From DASUPK01 sp963774305 (lineage in GTDB: Bacteria; Actinomycetota; Thermoleophilia; Solirubrobacterales; 70-9), in contig CAVZEM010000002.1 in assembly GCA_963774305.1 (NCBI GenBank), positions 1 to 64,000 on the forward strand: 64,000 nucleotides of DNA, written 5' to 3'. The first letter of the stretch is position 1. Each line of letters begins with the position of its first letter. Shown here in pieces: positions 24,496 through 33,273 of the stretch. The notes beneath the pieces were generated by a model. It searched no databases. It saw only the letters and a program-made list of their open reading frames with translations, and had not been told where the DNA came from. Position numbers and translations under genes: made by a program.

Positions 24496-26313
24496 TTGCG
24501 GGTGGCGTTGCGCAGGCGATTCGGCCTGCTGTTCGTCCTATCGGTGATCGCAACGGCCACCGGGCTTGCCGGCCCGGCGGCGACGCTCGGCGCCTCGTCG
24601 GGCGGGAAGCTGACGATCTCCCCGCAGCCGAACACGCCGGACGTCTCCCCGGACACGCAGATCAGCATCCTCGGGGTTGCGCGTGGCCGGATCCGCTCGG
24701 TCCAGGTGACCGGACAGACCTCGGGATCGCATTCCGGCCATCTCCGCTCCTATTCGCAGCACCGCGGTGCGAGCTTCCTGCTCGACAAGCCGCTGACCCA
24801 GGGTGAGTCAGTCTCGACGACCGTGCGCCTGCGCGAGCGCAAGCCGATCCGCTTCGCGTTCACCGTCGCCACCCTCGGGACGAAGCTGCCCCCGCTGAAC
24901 CTGCCCTCGACCCAGCCCGCCAAGCTGGACCACTTCGTCACCGAGCCGGCCCTGACGCCGCCGAAGATCACCGTGAACAAGAGCTCGAAGCGCGCCAGGG
25001 GCCACGGTGACGTCCTCCTCACCCCCCTGCCCTCTCCGGTGGTCCATCCCGAAAGCAACAACACGGTGACGATCAATCCGGTCGGTCCGGGCGGGCCGAT
25101 GATCGTGGACGGCGCCGGGAACCTCGTCTGGTTCAGGCAGCTCGCCCCGCCCGAGGTCGCCGCCAACCTGCGGCTCCAGCGATTCCACGGCCACAAGGTG
25201 CTGACCTGGTGGGAGGGGACCGTGACGCCAGCCGCCTTCGGTCTCGGCGGCGGCGTGATCGCCAACCACGCCTACAACGTGATCCGCGTGGTGCACGCAG
25301 GCAACGGCTATCCGATGGACCTGCACGAGTTCGAGCTCACCAAGGACGGCGACGCCCTGTTCACGGTCTACTCGCCGATCCTCGTCCATTTGCCCGGCAC
25401 CCCGGAGGGGACGCTGTCGCCGCTGCTCGACTCGATCGTTCAGGAGGTGGACGTCAAGACCGGGCTGGTCGTCTGGGAATGGCACTCCTACGGCCACATC
25501 CCGCTCGAGACATCGCAGGCGACCCCCCAGAACAGCGCCTCCTACGACGCCTTCCACATCAACGCGATCCAGCAGCTGAAGCACGACCGTGTCCTGGTCT
25601 CCGCGCGCGACACCTCGGCGATCTACAGCATCGACCGGGCGAGCGGCAGGATCCTCTGGACGCTGGGTGGCAAGGGCACCGACTTCCGCTTCGGCCCTGG
25701 GGCACTGTTCAACCTCCAGCACGACGGCCACATGCTGAGCAACGGCCGGATCAGCATGTTCGACGACGGGGCGGGGCCGCCGGCGTTCACTCCCTACTCG
25801 CGTGGCCTGATCCTGAAGCTCAACTTCCGGCGCCGTCGGGCGACGCTGGTGCGACAGTTCGCCCGATCGACCGCCACCTCCGCCCAGAGCGAGGGCAGCC
25901 TGCAGAGGCTGCCGGGCGGGAACGTCTTCGTCGGCTTCGGGGCCGAGCCCTTCTTCTCGGAGTTCTCCTCGCGCGGCAAGCTGCTGCTTGATGCGAGCCT
26001 CCCGGTGGACGACGGCACCTACCGCACCTACCGCTTCCCGTGGAGCGCGACGCCCAAGACCAAGCCCGTCGTAGTCGCCGAGCGCCACGGTGTGGTTTCG
26101 GTCTATGCCAGCTGGAATGGAGCCACGAAGGTCGCCAAGTGGGAGATCCTCGCGGGCCAGAGCCCCGGCTCGCTTCACCGGATCGCGATCACCGCCAAGA
26201 CCTCCTTCGAGACCCGGCTCGACCTGGACACGTCGGCGACGGTGTTCGCGGTGCGCGCCCTTGATTCGAAGGGCCACGTGATCGGCCGATCGGCCGCCGT
26301 GCCGGCCTCCTGA
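24496..26313 (+). CDS. Secreted arylsulfotransferase (ASST) family protein
   Basis: 605 aa, TTG 24496 (or GTG 24502) after GAGAGGAGAGG. A signal peptide (LLFVLSVIATATGLAGPAAT) is followed by an N-terminal beta-sandwich and then the ASST propeller: NPVGPGGPMIVDGAGNLVWF, YPMDLHEFELTKDGDALFTV, SYDAFHINAIQQLKHDRVLV and GRILWTLGGKGTDFRFGPGA with NLQHDGHML. ASST enzymes move sulfate between phenolic compounds through a histidine; HINAI and QHDGHM supply candidate histidines. A fibronectin-like domain ends the protein. Actinobacterial homologues are not biochemically settled, so the transferase activity is inferred. Confidence 0.82.
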   Translation: MRVALRRRFGLLFVLSVIATATGLAGPAATLGASSGGKLTISPQPNTPDVSPDTQISILGVARGRIRSVQVTGQTSGSHSGHLRSYSQHRGASFLLDKPLTQGESVSTTVRLRERKPIRFAFTVATLGTKLPPLNLPSTQPAKLDHFVTEPALTPPKITVNKSSKRARGHGDVLLTPLPSPVVHPESNNTVTINPVGPGGPMIVDGAGNLVWFRQLAPPEVAANLRLQRFHGHKVLTWWEGTVTPAAFGLGGGVIANHAYNVIRVVHAGNGYPMDLHEFELTKDGDALFTVYSPILVHLPGTPEGTLSPLLDSIVQEVDVKTGLVVWEWHSYGHIPLETSQATPQNSASYDAFHINAIQQLKHDRVLVSARDTSAIYSIDRASGRILWTLGGKGTDFRFGPGALFNLQHDGHMLSNGRISMFDDGAGPPAFTPYSRGLILKLNFRRRRATLVRQFARSTATSAQSEGSLQRLPGGNVFVGFGAEPFFSEFSSRGKLLLDASLPVDDGTYRTYRFPWSATPKTKPVVVAERHGVVSVYASWNGATKVAKWEILAGQSPGSLHRIAITAKTSFETRLDLDTSATVFAVRALDSKGHVIGRSAAVPAS

Positions 26314-26370
26314 GCGACAGCGTCAGATGAGACCGCGGTGATGAAGCACCCGCACGGTTGTGTTCCATTT

Positions 26371-26452
26371 GAGAAATGGGCCGGGCGGTCGTGTTAGCTT
26401 GCCGCCGCAATTCCGGGTGGGTGGCACCCGGATAACTCTCTCGGGAGGAGAG
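26371..26452 (+). promoter_or_regulatory. Promoter and structured leader of the SGNH gene
   Basis: A candidate sigma-70 promoter TTGAGA - 17 bp - TGTTAG is followed by a hairpin CCGGGTG-ggtgg-CACCCGG (26413-26431). A second small stem CTCTC / GAGAG (26436-26452) includes part of the ribosome-binding site GGGAGGAGAG. The pairing could limit translation. It does not match a riboswitch class I know. Confidence 0.4.
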
Positions 26453-26456
26453 AAAT

Positions 26457-27254
26457 ATGAAGAGTCGCGTTTTCGCAGTTCTCTGCGTGGTTGCGGCCTG
26501 CTTCGTCTTCGTGGCCCCGGCGTGGGCGACGAAGTACGTCGCGCTGGGCGATTCGTACTCGTCCGGCACGGGGACGCGCACCTACTACGACAGCAGCTGC
26601 CAGAAGTCCGTTTACGCGTATCCGTATCTGCTCCATAATGCTCACCCGAGCTGGACCTTCGTGCATGCCGCGTGCTCGGGCGCAACGACGAGCAGTCTGC
26701 TCAGCAGCCAGGTGTCGAGCGTCACCTCGGACACCAATTGGGTGACCTACACGATCGGCGGCAACGACGCCGGGTTCTCCAGCGTGATCACGACGTGCGC
26801 CCAGCCATCGTGGGCGTCCGACTGCAATGGGGCGATCGACAACGCCCGGGCGTTCATCCAGAACACGCTGCCCGGGCGACTCGATCAGGTGAACAACGCG
26901 ATCAAGTCGAGGGCACCGAGCGCGAAGGTGATCGCGCTCGACTATCCGCGCCTCTTCAACGGCACGGACTGCAATGCGTTCACCTGGTTCAGCCCGAGCG
27001 AGGAAACACGGCTCAACCAGACGGCCGACATGATCAAGAACGTCGTCAGCGCGGCGGCGTCGCGGGCGGGAGCGAACTTCCTGTTCCGTGACGTGATCCC
27101 GCCGTTCATCGGCCACGCCGTCTGTGACGGCGGCGGCGCTTCGTCCACGGAGTGGATCAACGGCCTCTCCAACCCGGTTGGCGAGAGCTACCACCCGAAG
27201 ACGACCGGCCATGTCAACGGCTACTACCCGGTAGTGCACAGCACCACCGGGTAG
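26457..27254 (+). CDS. Secreted SGNH-hydrolase (esterase/lipase)
   Basis: 265 aa. A signal peptide (VFAVLCVVAACFVFVAPAWA) is followed directly by block I YVALGDSYSSGTG with the nucleophilic Ser. Block III is TIGGNDAGFSSV, and block V SYHPKTTGHVNGYY supplies the catalytic His. Six or more cysteines in the mature protein suggest disulfides, as in streptomycete secreted esterases of this family. It hydrolyses acyl esters outside the cell; the substrate is unknown. A terminator follows, so it is probably monocistronic. Confidence 0.9.
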   Translation: MKSRVFAVLCVVAACFVFVAPAWATKYVALGDSYSSGTGTRTYYDSSCQKSVYAYPYLLHNAHPSWTFVHAACSGATTSSLLSSQVSSVTSDTNWVTYTIGGNDAGFSSVITTCAQPSWASDCNGAIDNARAFIQNTLPGRLDQVNNAIKSRAPSAKVIALDYPRLFNGTDCNAFTWFSPSEETRLNQTADMIKNVVSAAASRAGANFLFRDVIPPFIGHAVCDGGGASSTEWINGLSNPVGESYHPKTTGHVNGYYPVVHSTTG

Positions 27255-27266
27255 CGCGAAGCATCG

Positions 27267-27299
27267 GGGAGGGCGGCGCCGGCGACGTGCCGCCCTTCC
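27267..27299 (+). terminator. GC-rich hairpin terminator
   Basis: AGGGCGGC / GCCGCCCT is an 8-bp stem extended by GG/CC at the base, about 13 bp after the esterase stop. The T-run is minimal (TTCCT). Confidence 0.6.
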
Positions 27300-27362
27300 T
27301 CGACTGAGACTCGCATAGGCGCTCTCACGCCGAGTCGAATCCCGGCGTAAGGTGTTCCAGGG

Positions 27363-28676
27363 GTGGGAGTGCCGTTCGTCCGTAGAAGCTCGCTCGCAGT
27401 CTTGATCTCGCTGGCGGCCCTCGTCGCCGCGGGCCTCCTCGTCGTGCCCGCCGGCGCCGCTGCGATCAGCCGGAGCCAGGCGAGCTACCTGCACGCCGCC
27501 AACAAGGGCGTCAAGCAGACGAACCGGTGGTGGAACCGGGGCAGGCACTGGTACAGCTCGACGCTCGGCGGGTCGCAGGTCGTCTCCCTGTGGGGCGCCG
27601 TGCCGCTGTTCGAGGCGCTTGCCGGCCTGCAGAGCGCGCAGCCGTCCAACCGGCACCTCCATCAGCTGAACCGCTTCGCGTGGGGGGCACAGCGCTACCT
27701 GAACCCGAACCTCAAGCCCGTGGCGGGCTTCGGGCCACGGCCGGGCCAGCACAACCCGGGCAAGACCACCTGGTTCGACGACAACGGCTGGTGGGGCCTC
27801 GCCTTCCTGGACGCCTACAACGCGACCGGAAACGGGCGGTACCTGGCCGACGCGGAGATCGCCCAGAACTTCATCAGCGTGTCGGGCTGGGACACGACGC
27901 CGGGGCGCCCGGGCGGCCTCTGGTGGAACACCAACCACAGCTTCTACGCCGGTGAGTCCCTCGCCGGCGGGACGCTGCTCTCGGCGAAGCTCTACGCGAT
28001 CACCCACGATCAGCACTACCTCGACGACGCGCTCAAGTACATCGCCTGGGGGGACGTCTGGCTGTCCGACCCGTCGACCGGGCTGTACGCCCGCCTGCGC
28101 AGGCCGAAGACCTACTACAAGCCCGGAGCGAGCGGCTCAGGTGTCACGGCGGCTGCGGCGGCCGCAGACCAGAGGGCCCTGAGCGCAAACCCCGACGAGG
28201 CGGCAAAGCTCGAGGCCGCCGGCAGCCCGACCCCGGCGCCCGGGGAGGCGCAGTCCGCCTTCAACAACTACCCGCCGTTCGCCCCCTCACCGATGCCGTA
28301 CGTCAACGGTCCGATGATCCTCGCCCATCGGATCATCTGTGAGGAGACCGGCAAGAAGTCCTTCTGCCAGCGAGCCGACCAGCTCGCCGCCGCGACGGTG
28401 GCGGTATACCGGCGCTTCTGGATGGGGCCGCAATTCGACTTCTGGTACATCCGCACCATGCTCGAGTTCGCCCGGCTCGACAACAACGGGGACTGGTACG
28501 GGATCGTGCAGCGAAACGCGCGCAGCGCGCTGCACAGGGCGCGCGACAAGCACGGGCTCTACCTCCGCACCTGGTACGGAAAGAAGGCCTCGCGTGCCAA
28601 CGCCCCGAAGGGGAGCCTGCAGCTGCACGCCGCCAACGCGGCGCTCTTCACCTGGATGGGTCTGCTCGGGCGCTGA
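27363..28676 (+). CDS. Secreted glycoside hydrolase family 76-like protein
   Basis: 437 aa, GTG 27363. A signal peptide (LAVLISLAALVAAGLLVVPA) is followed by an (alpha/alpha)6 barrel of the GH76 alpha-1,6-mannanase type: KTTWFDDNGWWGLAFLDAYN contains the paired Asp residues expected for catalysis, then GGLWWNTNHSFYAGESLAGG and MPYVNGPMILAHRII. A substrate such as an alpha-mannan or lipomannan-like polymer is inferred from the family. Two GT-C membrane proteins that could build mannan lie 1-3 kb downstream. Confidence 0.75.
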   Translation: MGVPFVRRSSLAVLISLAALVAAGLLVVPAGAAAISRSQASYLHAANKGVKQTNRWWNRGRHWYSSTLGGSQVVSLWGAVPLFEALAGLQSAQPSNRHLHQLNRFAWGAQRYLNPNLKPVAGFGPRPGQHNPGKTTWFDDNGWWGLAFLDAYNATGNGRYLADAEIAQNFISVSGWDTTPGRPGGLWWNTNHSFYAGESLAGGTLLSAKLYAITHDQHYLDDALKYIAWGDVWLSDPSTGLYARLRRPKTYYKPGASGSGVTAAAAAADQRALSANPDEAAKLEAAGSPTPAPGEAQSAFNNYPPFAPSPMPYVNGPMILAHRIICEETGKKSFCQRADQLAAATVAVYRRFWMGPQFDFWYIRTMLEFARLDNNGDWYGIVQRNARSALHRARDKHGLYLRTWYGKKASRANAPKGSLQLHAANAALFTWMGLLGR

Positions 28677-28683
28677 GCTGCGC

Positions 28684-28818
28684 CTAGAAGCCCGTCCCGG
28701 CCGCCATCAGCGCGACCAGCGCAAGCGCGATCCCGAAGACCGCCCCGATCGAGCAGGCGAGAACAAGACGTCCGCCCCGGATGCGATCCGTCGCCAGTTG
28801 ATCGATCAAAGTACCCAT
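28684..28818 (-). CDS. Small membrane protein, 44 aa
   Basis: A short frame with ATG 28818, preceded at 6 nt by AGAGAGG. It encodes MGTLIDQLATDRIRGGRLVL followed by one hydrophobic helix (ACSIGAVFGIALALVALMAA) and ends GTGF. The charged amphipathic start with a single membrane span is the layout of small membrane regulators. It converges on the GH76 gene with 7 bp between stops. The function is unknown. Confidence 0.6.
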   Translation of the reverse strand: MGTLIDQLATDRIRGGRLVLACSIGAVFGIALALVALMAAGTGF

Positions 28819-29006
28819 GCCAACCTCTCTTTCTCGGGCCTACGGGGTTAGCTGACGGGCTCGCGCCGAAAGAGTGCGCTACGGATAGACCGATTCGCCC
28901 ACGGAGCTTGCGCTCCAGTTGGTTCCCCCGTTCAGGTCGACAGCGACCTGATTCGGCAGGCGCAATTGAGCGGAACGCTACCCGTTTTTCATGAGGCGAA
29001 ACGCCA

Positions 29007-29045
29007 GACGGCTTCGCCATCAGATCGCGGCCACAAGCGGCCGCC
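29007..29045 (+). repeat. GC-rich intergenic repeat, copy 1
   Basis: GACGGCTTCGCCATCAGATC followed by GCGGCCacaaGCGGCCGCC. The second half forms a GCGGCC/GGCCGC stem. Copies are at 32573-32610 and 33274-33310. The gap 28819-29103 holds this element and nothing else I can support. Confidence 0.75.
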
Positions 29046-29103
29046 CCGACTAAGTCGCTTCGGGCTTCGCCCTTCGCTCCGATAGAGAGCGGTCTGGTGG
29101 CCG

Positions 29104-29487
29104 CTAGGCCGCGGCCTTACGCAGCTTGCCGTCGCGCTCGAGCTCTTCGCGGACCTTGCGCACGTGACCGGTCGAGCAGTTGGCTCGCTTGGCGATCACG
29201 CCATCGGGCTCCTCGGGGCTCCGGCGAAGCTCGAACTCGAGCAGCGCCTGGCGCCGGGAGGCCCAGCCGTCACCCTTCGCGCCGATGGTCGCCTTCTCGA
29301 CGGCCTTCTCGCGCTGGCAGTGCAGGCAAAGCCACTGTCCGCCGGCCTTGGTCCAGCCCTCGGGTCGACGGGGAGTGGACTTGCTGCCTGCGGCATAGCG
29401 CACGGTCACCTCGCAGCCGGCGCAGGTCCAGCGCCGTGTCCGGGGTGCGCGAGCGCGCGTGTTGTGGGCGGTTGCGGTCTTTGACAT
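29104..29487 (-). CDS. Zinc-ribbon plus helix-turn-helix protein
   Basis: 127 aa. A Cys4 zinc ribbon spans about residues 22-57 (WTCAGCEVTVRYAAG then QWLCLHCQ). A basic helical stretch follows, then a helix-turn-helix-like segment PDGVIAKRANCSTGHVRKVR near 97-116, with a final KLRKAAA. It is likely a DNA-binding protein. The ATG at 29487 follows GGAGGTAACTC. The AT-rich upstream region contains a recognisable promoter on this strand. Confidence 0.65.
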   Translation of the reverse strand: MSKTATAHNTRARAPRTRRWTCAGCEVTVRYAAGSKSTPRRPEGWTKAGGQWLCLHCQREKAVEKATIGAKGDGWASRRQALLEFELRRSPEEPDGVIAKRANCSTGHVRKVREELERDGKLRKAAA

Positions 29488-29584
29488 GAGTTACCTCCGC
29501 GGTCGAGTGCTGCGTTCGCGAAGGCTGCCTGTCGGTGGAAGAACTGCGCGAAAACGCTGCAAATGCCGGGTTTCCATGGCCCGG

Positions 29585-29630
29585 CGGGGTCGTACATATT
29601 AGCAGATGCTGAAATGCCTGCAAATCATGC
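29585..29630 (-). promoter_or_regulatory. Promoter of the zinc-ribbon gene
   Basis: On the minus strand: TTGCAG - 16 bp - TAATAT, one of the best sigma-70-type matches in the window, in an AT-rich island. The surrounding sequence repeats GCAT/GCA at short intervals (ATGCATGATTTGCAGGCATT), which may be an operator, possibly for the gene's own HTH product (inference). Confidence 0.5.
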
Positions 29631-29670
29631 ATTTTTGGGCAAATCGGCCGATTTCACGCCTCGGTGACCC

Positions 29671-31191
29671 ATGGGGACCGCCCGAACCGCTACGAATACC
29701 GGCCCCGTGCGCGGCCTCGATGCAACCGTCCATTCAGGCGGCCGCCTGACCTCGCGATCGACCTGGGCCCTGATCGGCGCCCTGATCGCGCTCGTCGGCG
29801 CGCTCGCCCTCTGCCTGGACCGTTTCCACAACGGTGACTTCTATCTGTCGTTGACCAGCGGCCGCTTCATCGCCCAGCATGGCTTCGCCACGCATGATCC
29901 GTTCGCGACGGTCTCGCAGGGGGGCACCTGGCTGAATCAGCAGTGGCTCTCGGAGCTCGCCTTCTTCCGGATCTCCGAGGTCTTCGGCCCGACCGGGTTG
30001 ACGGTGCTCTACGCCGCGCTGATCACCGCTCCCCTGGCACTCCTGCTCTGGCTCTGCCGGCGCAAGGGCTGGCGGATGCTGGTCGCGGTAGCCGCGTTCT
30101 ACTTCCCCGGCGTCCTGGCGGTGGTCCATCCCCGGGCGGCCGGGTTCACCGTGCTGATCTTCACGCTGCTGGTGACGCTGCTCGTGGTGCTCTGGGGTCG
30201 CGGCAGTGGAAAAGCCGGTGAGCGACAAGGCTGGTGGGCTCCCCTCGCGATCCTGGTGCTGTTCGCGCTCTGGGCGAACCTGCACGGCGGCTTCATCGCG
30301 GGGTTCCTGCTCCTGGGACTGGCGACCGTGGGCCTGGCGATCGATCGCTGGCGCGGCATCCCCGGATCCGTGCCGCTCTCCCGCGTGGCCATCCTGGGCC
30401 TCGTCGCGATCCTGGCCGCGGCCATTGTCACGGTGGCGACCCCGCTCGGCGCGGCGATCTGGGCGTACCTGCTGAGCTTCCAGAACCAGGCCATCTCGCT
30501 GGCGAGCACGGAGTGGGAGTCGGCCTTCAGCTCGCCGCTCGCCGTGGTCTATCTGTCCCTGGCGACCTGCTTCGCCGCCTGGATGTGGGTGCGCTCGCCG
30601 CAGCCTCGCCGGGCCACCACCCTGCTGGTGACGGCGGGCTTCCTCGTCTTCGCCGGGTACTCGGTGCGGAACATCGTCTTCATCGGCCCGATCCTCGCCC
30701 TGCAGGTCGCCTGGACGGCGCCGAACCGAGGCCCCACGCCACTGCGGGGCCCGGTCGCGCTGTTCGGCGCGGCCGCGGCGGCCGCGGCGCTCGTCTGGGC
30801 CGTGTTCCTCGGTCCCGCCCGCGACGATCCGACGCTCGGCTTCCCGGTCGCCGACTACGCGATCGCGCATCCGCCCAAGCACGGGCGCATCGTCACCTAT
30901 GCCGGGGTGGGCTCCTACATCAATTGGCGCTCGCCGGGAACGCCGGTGGTTCTGAACGGGTGGCTCGAGCAGTACACGCCGCAGGAGCTGCGAGACAACT
31001 ACGGCGTCCTGCGCGCCTGGACCTCGGACCTTCCCGGCGCGCTGCGCCGCATCCACGCGGGCGCGGTGATCACCCACGTGCACTCCGCCATAAGCCGGCT
31101 GGAGGCGGCGGGCTTCAGGCCGGAGTTCACGTCCGCGGACGGGACCTACCTGGTCCGCGTGCCGCAGCACGCGAAGCTGAGCAGGCCTTAA
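29671..31191 (+). CDS. Polytopic membrane protein, GT-C-like
   Basis: 506 aa with about ten to eleven transmembrane helices. After an N-terminal cytosolic stretch the first external loop reads FHNGDFYLSLTSGRFIAQHG, then DPFATVSQGGTWLNQQWLSE; acidic residues after the first helix are the layout of GT-C polyprenyl-linked glycosyltransferases. The C-terminal ~110 residues are a soluble domain (YAGVGSYINWRSPGTPVVLN). The transferase role is inferred from topology only. ATG 29671 is the only reasonable start. The mannosyltransferase-like gene follows 27 bp later. Confidence 0.65.
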   Translation: MGTARTATNTGPVRGLDATVHSGGRLTSRSTWALIGALIALVGALALCLDRFHNGDFYLSLTSGRFIAQHGFATHDPFATVSQGGTWLNQQWLSELAFFRISEVFGPTGLTVLYAALITAPLALLLWLCRRKGWRMLVAVAAFYFPGVLAVVHPRAAGFTVLIFTLLVTLLVVLWGRGSGKAGERQGWWAPLAILVLFALWANLHGGFIAGFLLLGLATVGLAIDRWRGIPGSVPLSRVAILGLVAILAAAIVTVATPLGAAIWAYLLSFQNQAISLASTEWESAFSSPLAVVYLSLATCFAAWMWVRSPQPRRATTLLVTAGFLVFAGYSVRNIVFIGPILALQVAWTAPNRGPTPLRGPVALFGAAAAAAALVWAVFLGPARDDPTLGFPVADYAIAHPPKHGRIVTYAGVGSYINWRSPGTPVVLNGWLEQYTPQELRDNYGVLRAWTSDLPGALRRIHAGAVITHVHSAISRLEAAGFRPEFTSADGTYLVRVPQHAKLSRP

Positions 31192-31218
31192 GGGTCCGCT
31201 CTACCATCTCGCGCGCCG

Positions 31219-32571
31219 ATGGAGTCGCTCCCCGGAACCGCTGATTCGGCGATCGAGCCGGCTGCCGTCGCCCCGCCCGGGGTCCCGTCGCTGCCGAGGG
31301 TCAGGGCTGGCCACCGGACCCTGATCGCCAACTCGTTCCTCGGCGGGATGATCGTCTCCGCCTTCCTGATGGCGGCCGGTGCTGCGGCCAAGCATTACGG
31401 GCCGACGCTGCACATCCACCACGGGCTGCCGACCTCGATCCGCGGGCCGCTCCACGGGATCGGGCTGTCGCTGAGCGGCACCGAGTTCGCGGTCGTCTTC
31501 ATCGTGCTCGGCGTCTGCTACCTCGGCGTGCTGTTGTTCGCGGATTCGGTGCGGTTCCGGGTCGGCGTCGGAGCGATCGTCGCCCTGCACCTGATCTTCC
31601 TGATCGCGCCGCCGCTTCTCTCCAGCGACATCTTCAACTACGTCGGGTACGCGCGGCTCGACGCGGTTCACCACCTGAATCCCTATGTACATCCCCTGTC
31701 GGCCGCTCCGACAGATCCCTCCTACATATACGTGGGCTGGCCGCTCAATACGACGGCCTACGGGCCGCTCTTCACGGTCGCGACCCTGCCGCTCGGCTGG
31801 GTCAGCTTCACGGACGCGATCTGGCTGCTCAAGCTCGCCTCCGCCGTCGCCAGCCTTGCCTGCGTCGCGCTCGTCTGGCTGTGCGCGACGCGGCTGGGTC
31901 GGCCCGCGCTGCCGGCCGCGCTGTTCTTCGGGCTGAACCCCATCCTGCTCGCCTACGCGGTGGGGGGCGGGCACAACGACCTGCTCATGCTGGTCGCCGC
32001 GCTCGGCGGCATCTACATGCTGCTGGCCGGCCGGGAGACCGGGATGGCGGCGCTGGTCGTCGCCGTGGCGGTGAAGAGCTCGTCGGTGGTGCTGCTCCCG
32101 TTCGCGCTGCTCGGGTCGAGGCGACCGTGGAAGGCGATCCTCTGGGGGGTGCTGACGGCGGCAGTGCTCGGCGTGGTCACGCTGCTCGCCTTCGGGACCC
32201 ACATCTCCAGCCTCCTGCACGTGCTCCAGCACGACGCGCGCCTGGAGACGCCGAACGACATCCCGGGAGTGATCAATGACGTCTTCGGCCTCGGCATCAC
32301 GACCCACACGCTGGGCCGGATCGGGATGCTGATCCTCCTGCCGACGATCGCGCTGCTGCTGGTGCGCGTCTATCGAGGTGGCGACTGGCTCGAGAACGCC
32401 GGCTGGGCGACGTGCGCGGTGCTGGTGACTACCACCTGGTTCCTGCCCTGGTACCTGATCTGGTTCCTGCCGCTGGCGGCGCTCGCCGTCCGGCCGTACC
32501 AGCGCTTCACGGGGCTGGCCCTGACCGCGCTGGCGATCGGGCTACAGCTGCCGTTGATCTTCGGGCACTAG
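31219..32571 (+). CDS. GT-C mannosyltransferase-like membrane protein (MptA/MptB type)
   Basis: 450 aa, about twelve helices. The signature loop after the first helices contains LLSSDIFNYVGYARL, then NPYVHPLSAAPTDPSYIYVG and NTTAYGPLFT, resembling actinobacterial alpha-1,6-mannopyranosyltransferases that use polyprenyl-phosphate mannose. SSDIF carries the conserved Asp. It probably elongates a lipoglycan mannan at the outer membrane face. It is co-directional with the preceding GT-C-like gene (27 bp), likely one operon, near the GH76 mannanase-like gene. Confidence 0.75.
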   Translation: MESLPGTADSAIEPAAVAPPGVPSLPRVRAGHRTLIANSFLGGMIVSAFLMAAGAAAKHYGPTLHIHHGLPTSIRGPLHGIGLSLSGTEFAVVFIVLGVCYLGVLLFADSVRFRVGVGAIVALHLIFLIAPPLLSSDIFNYVGYARLDAVHHLNPYVHPLSAAPTDPSYIYVGWPLNTTAYGPLFTVATLPLGWVSFTDAIWLLKLASAVASLACVALVWLCATRLGRPALPAALFFGLNPILLAYAVGGGHNDLLMLVAALGGIYMLLAGRETGMAALVVAVAVKSSSVVLLPFALLGSRRPWKAILWGVLTAAVLGVVTLLAFGTHISSLLHVLQHDARLETPNDIPGVINDVFGLGITTHTLGRIGMLILLPTIALLLVRVYRGGDWLENAGWATCAVLVTTTWFLPWYLIWFLPLAALAVRPYQRFTGLALTALAIGLQLPLIFGH

Positions 32572-32572
32572 G

Positions 32573-32610
32573 GACGGCTTCGCCATCAGATCGCGGCCAG
32601 AAGCGGCCGC
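32573..32610 (+). repeat. GC-rich intergenic repeat, copy 2
   Basis: Near-identical to 29007-29045, with GCGGCCagaaGCGGCCGC. It starts right after the mannosyltransferase stop and ends at the stop of the SHOCT gene, so its stem could terminate both convergent genes. Confidence 0.75.
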
Positions 32611-33197
32611 TACTGGTTGAGGATCTTGGCCTTCTCGGCCTCGAACTCGGCCTCGGTGAGCGCGCCCGACTCCTTCAGCTTGGCGAGCTTCTCAAGCTGC
32701 TCGACCGGATCGGCCTGAGGCTGGGCCGGGGCGGGAGGGGTCATGCCGGGGACCTGTCCCATTCCCGGCATCTGGCCCATGCCGCCCTGCATCCCCGCGG
32801 CCTGCGCACGCATCTGCTGCGCTTGCTCCATCAGCTGGCCGATCTGGCTCGGATCGACGCCCGCGGCCGAGAACGCGGCCGATTGCTGAGCCTCGGGTGA
32901 GTAGTCGACGATGATCTTGTCGTGGTCATTCGGGTCGTAGAGCACCGGGATCGTCTGACCGGCGCTCGGGACCGCGAGCTGGGGAAAGCTGAAGCGCTTC
33001 TTGACTTCGAACTCGGGCTCATCGTCCGGCTGGACGCGCAGACGGGCCTTGAGGGCGAGCTCGGTGTTGGAGATCACGCCCTCAGCGCCGCGGGTCACCG
33101 CCATGCCCTTCTCGGCGATCTCGACGACGATGGCGTTCGCTCGCTTACCGCTCTCGTCCAGCTCCTTCTTCAGCTTCTTCGACGGCTTACCCAGCAT
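32610..33197 (-). CDS. SHOCT-domain protein
   Basis: 195 aa, soluble. Residues ~1-100 are a beta-rich domain (NAIVVEIAEKGMAVTRGAEG; FPQLAVPSAGQTIPVLYDPN; DHDKIIVDYSP). A Gln/Ala-rich helix (QIGQLMEQAQQMRAQAAG) and a Met/Gly/Pro linker follow. The C-terminus is a SHOCT domain (DPVEQLEKLAKLKESGALTE, AEFEAEKAKILNQ). The ATG at 33197 follows AAGGAGAGACC. The function is unknown; it is the second SHOCT protein in the window and shares no obvious N-terminal similarity with the first. Confidence 0.82.
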   Translation of the reverse strand: MLGKPSKKLKKELDESGKRANAIVVEIAEKGMAVTRGAEGVISNTELALKARLRVQPDDEPEFEVKKRFSFPQLAVPSAGQTIPVLYDPNDHDKIIVDYSPEAQQSAAFSAAGVDPSQIGQLMEQAQQMRAQAAGMQGGMGQMPGMGQVPGMTPPAPAQPQADPVEQLEKLAKLKESGALTEAEFEAEKAKILNQ

Positions 33198-33273
33198 TGG
33201 TCTCTCCTTGTCGAGGCAGGGGAGCTGACCCTACCGCGCGGTTTGGCCACGCGATAGGGGATCTCAACGGGTT

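Noticed and set aside
24808..26277. A 489-codon open frame on the minus strand.
   Set aside because: It is antisense to the arylsulfotransferase gene; its translation is Arg/Asp/Gly-rich with no family pattern, as expected for a shadow frame in GC-rich DNA.
29734..31170. A 478-codon minus-strand frame opposite the GT-C-like gene.
   Set aside because: Extremely Arg/Gln/Glu-rich with no hydrophobic core; shadow of a membrane protein gene.
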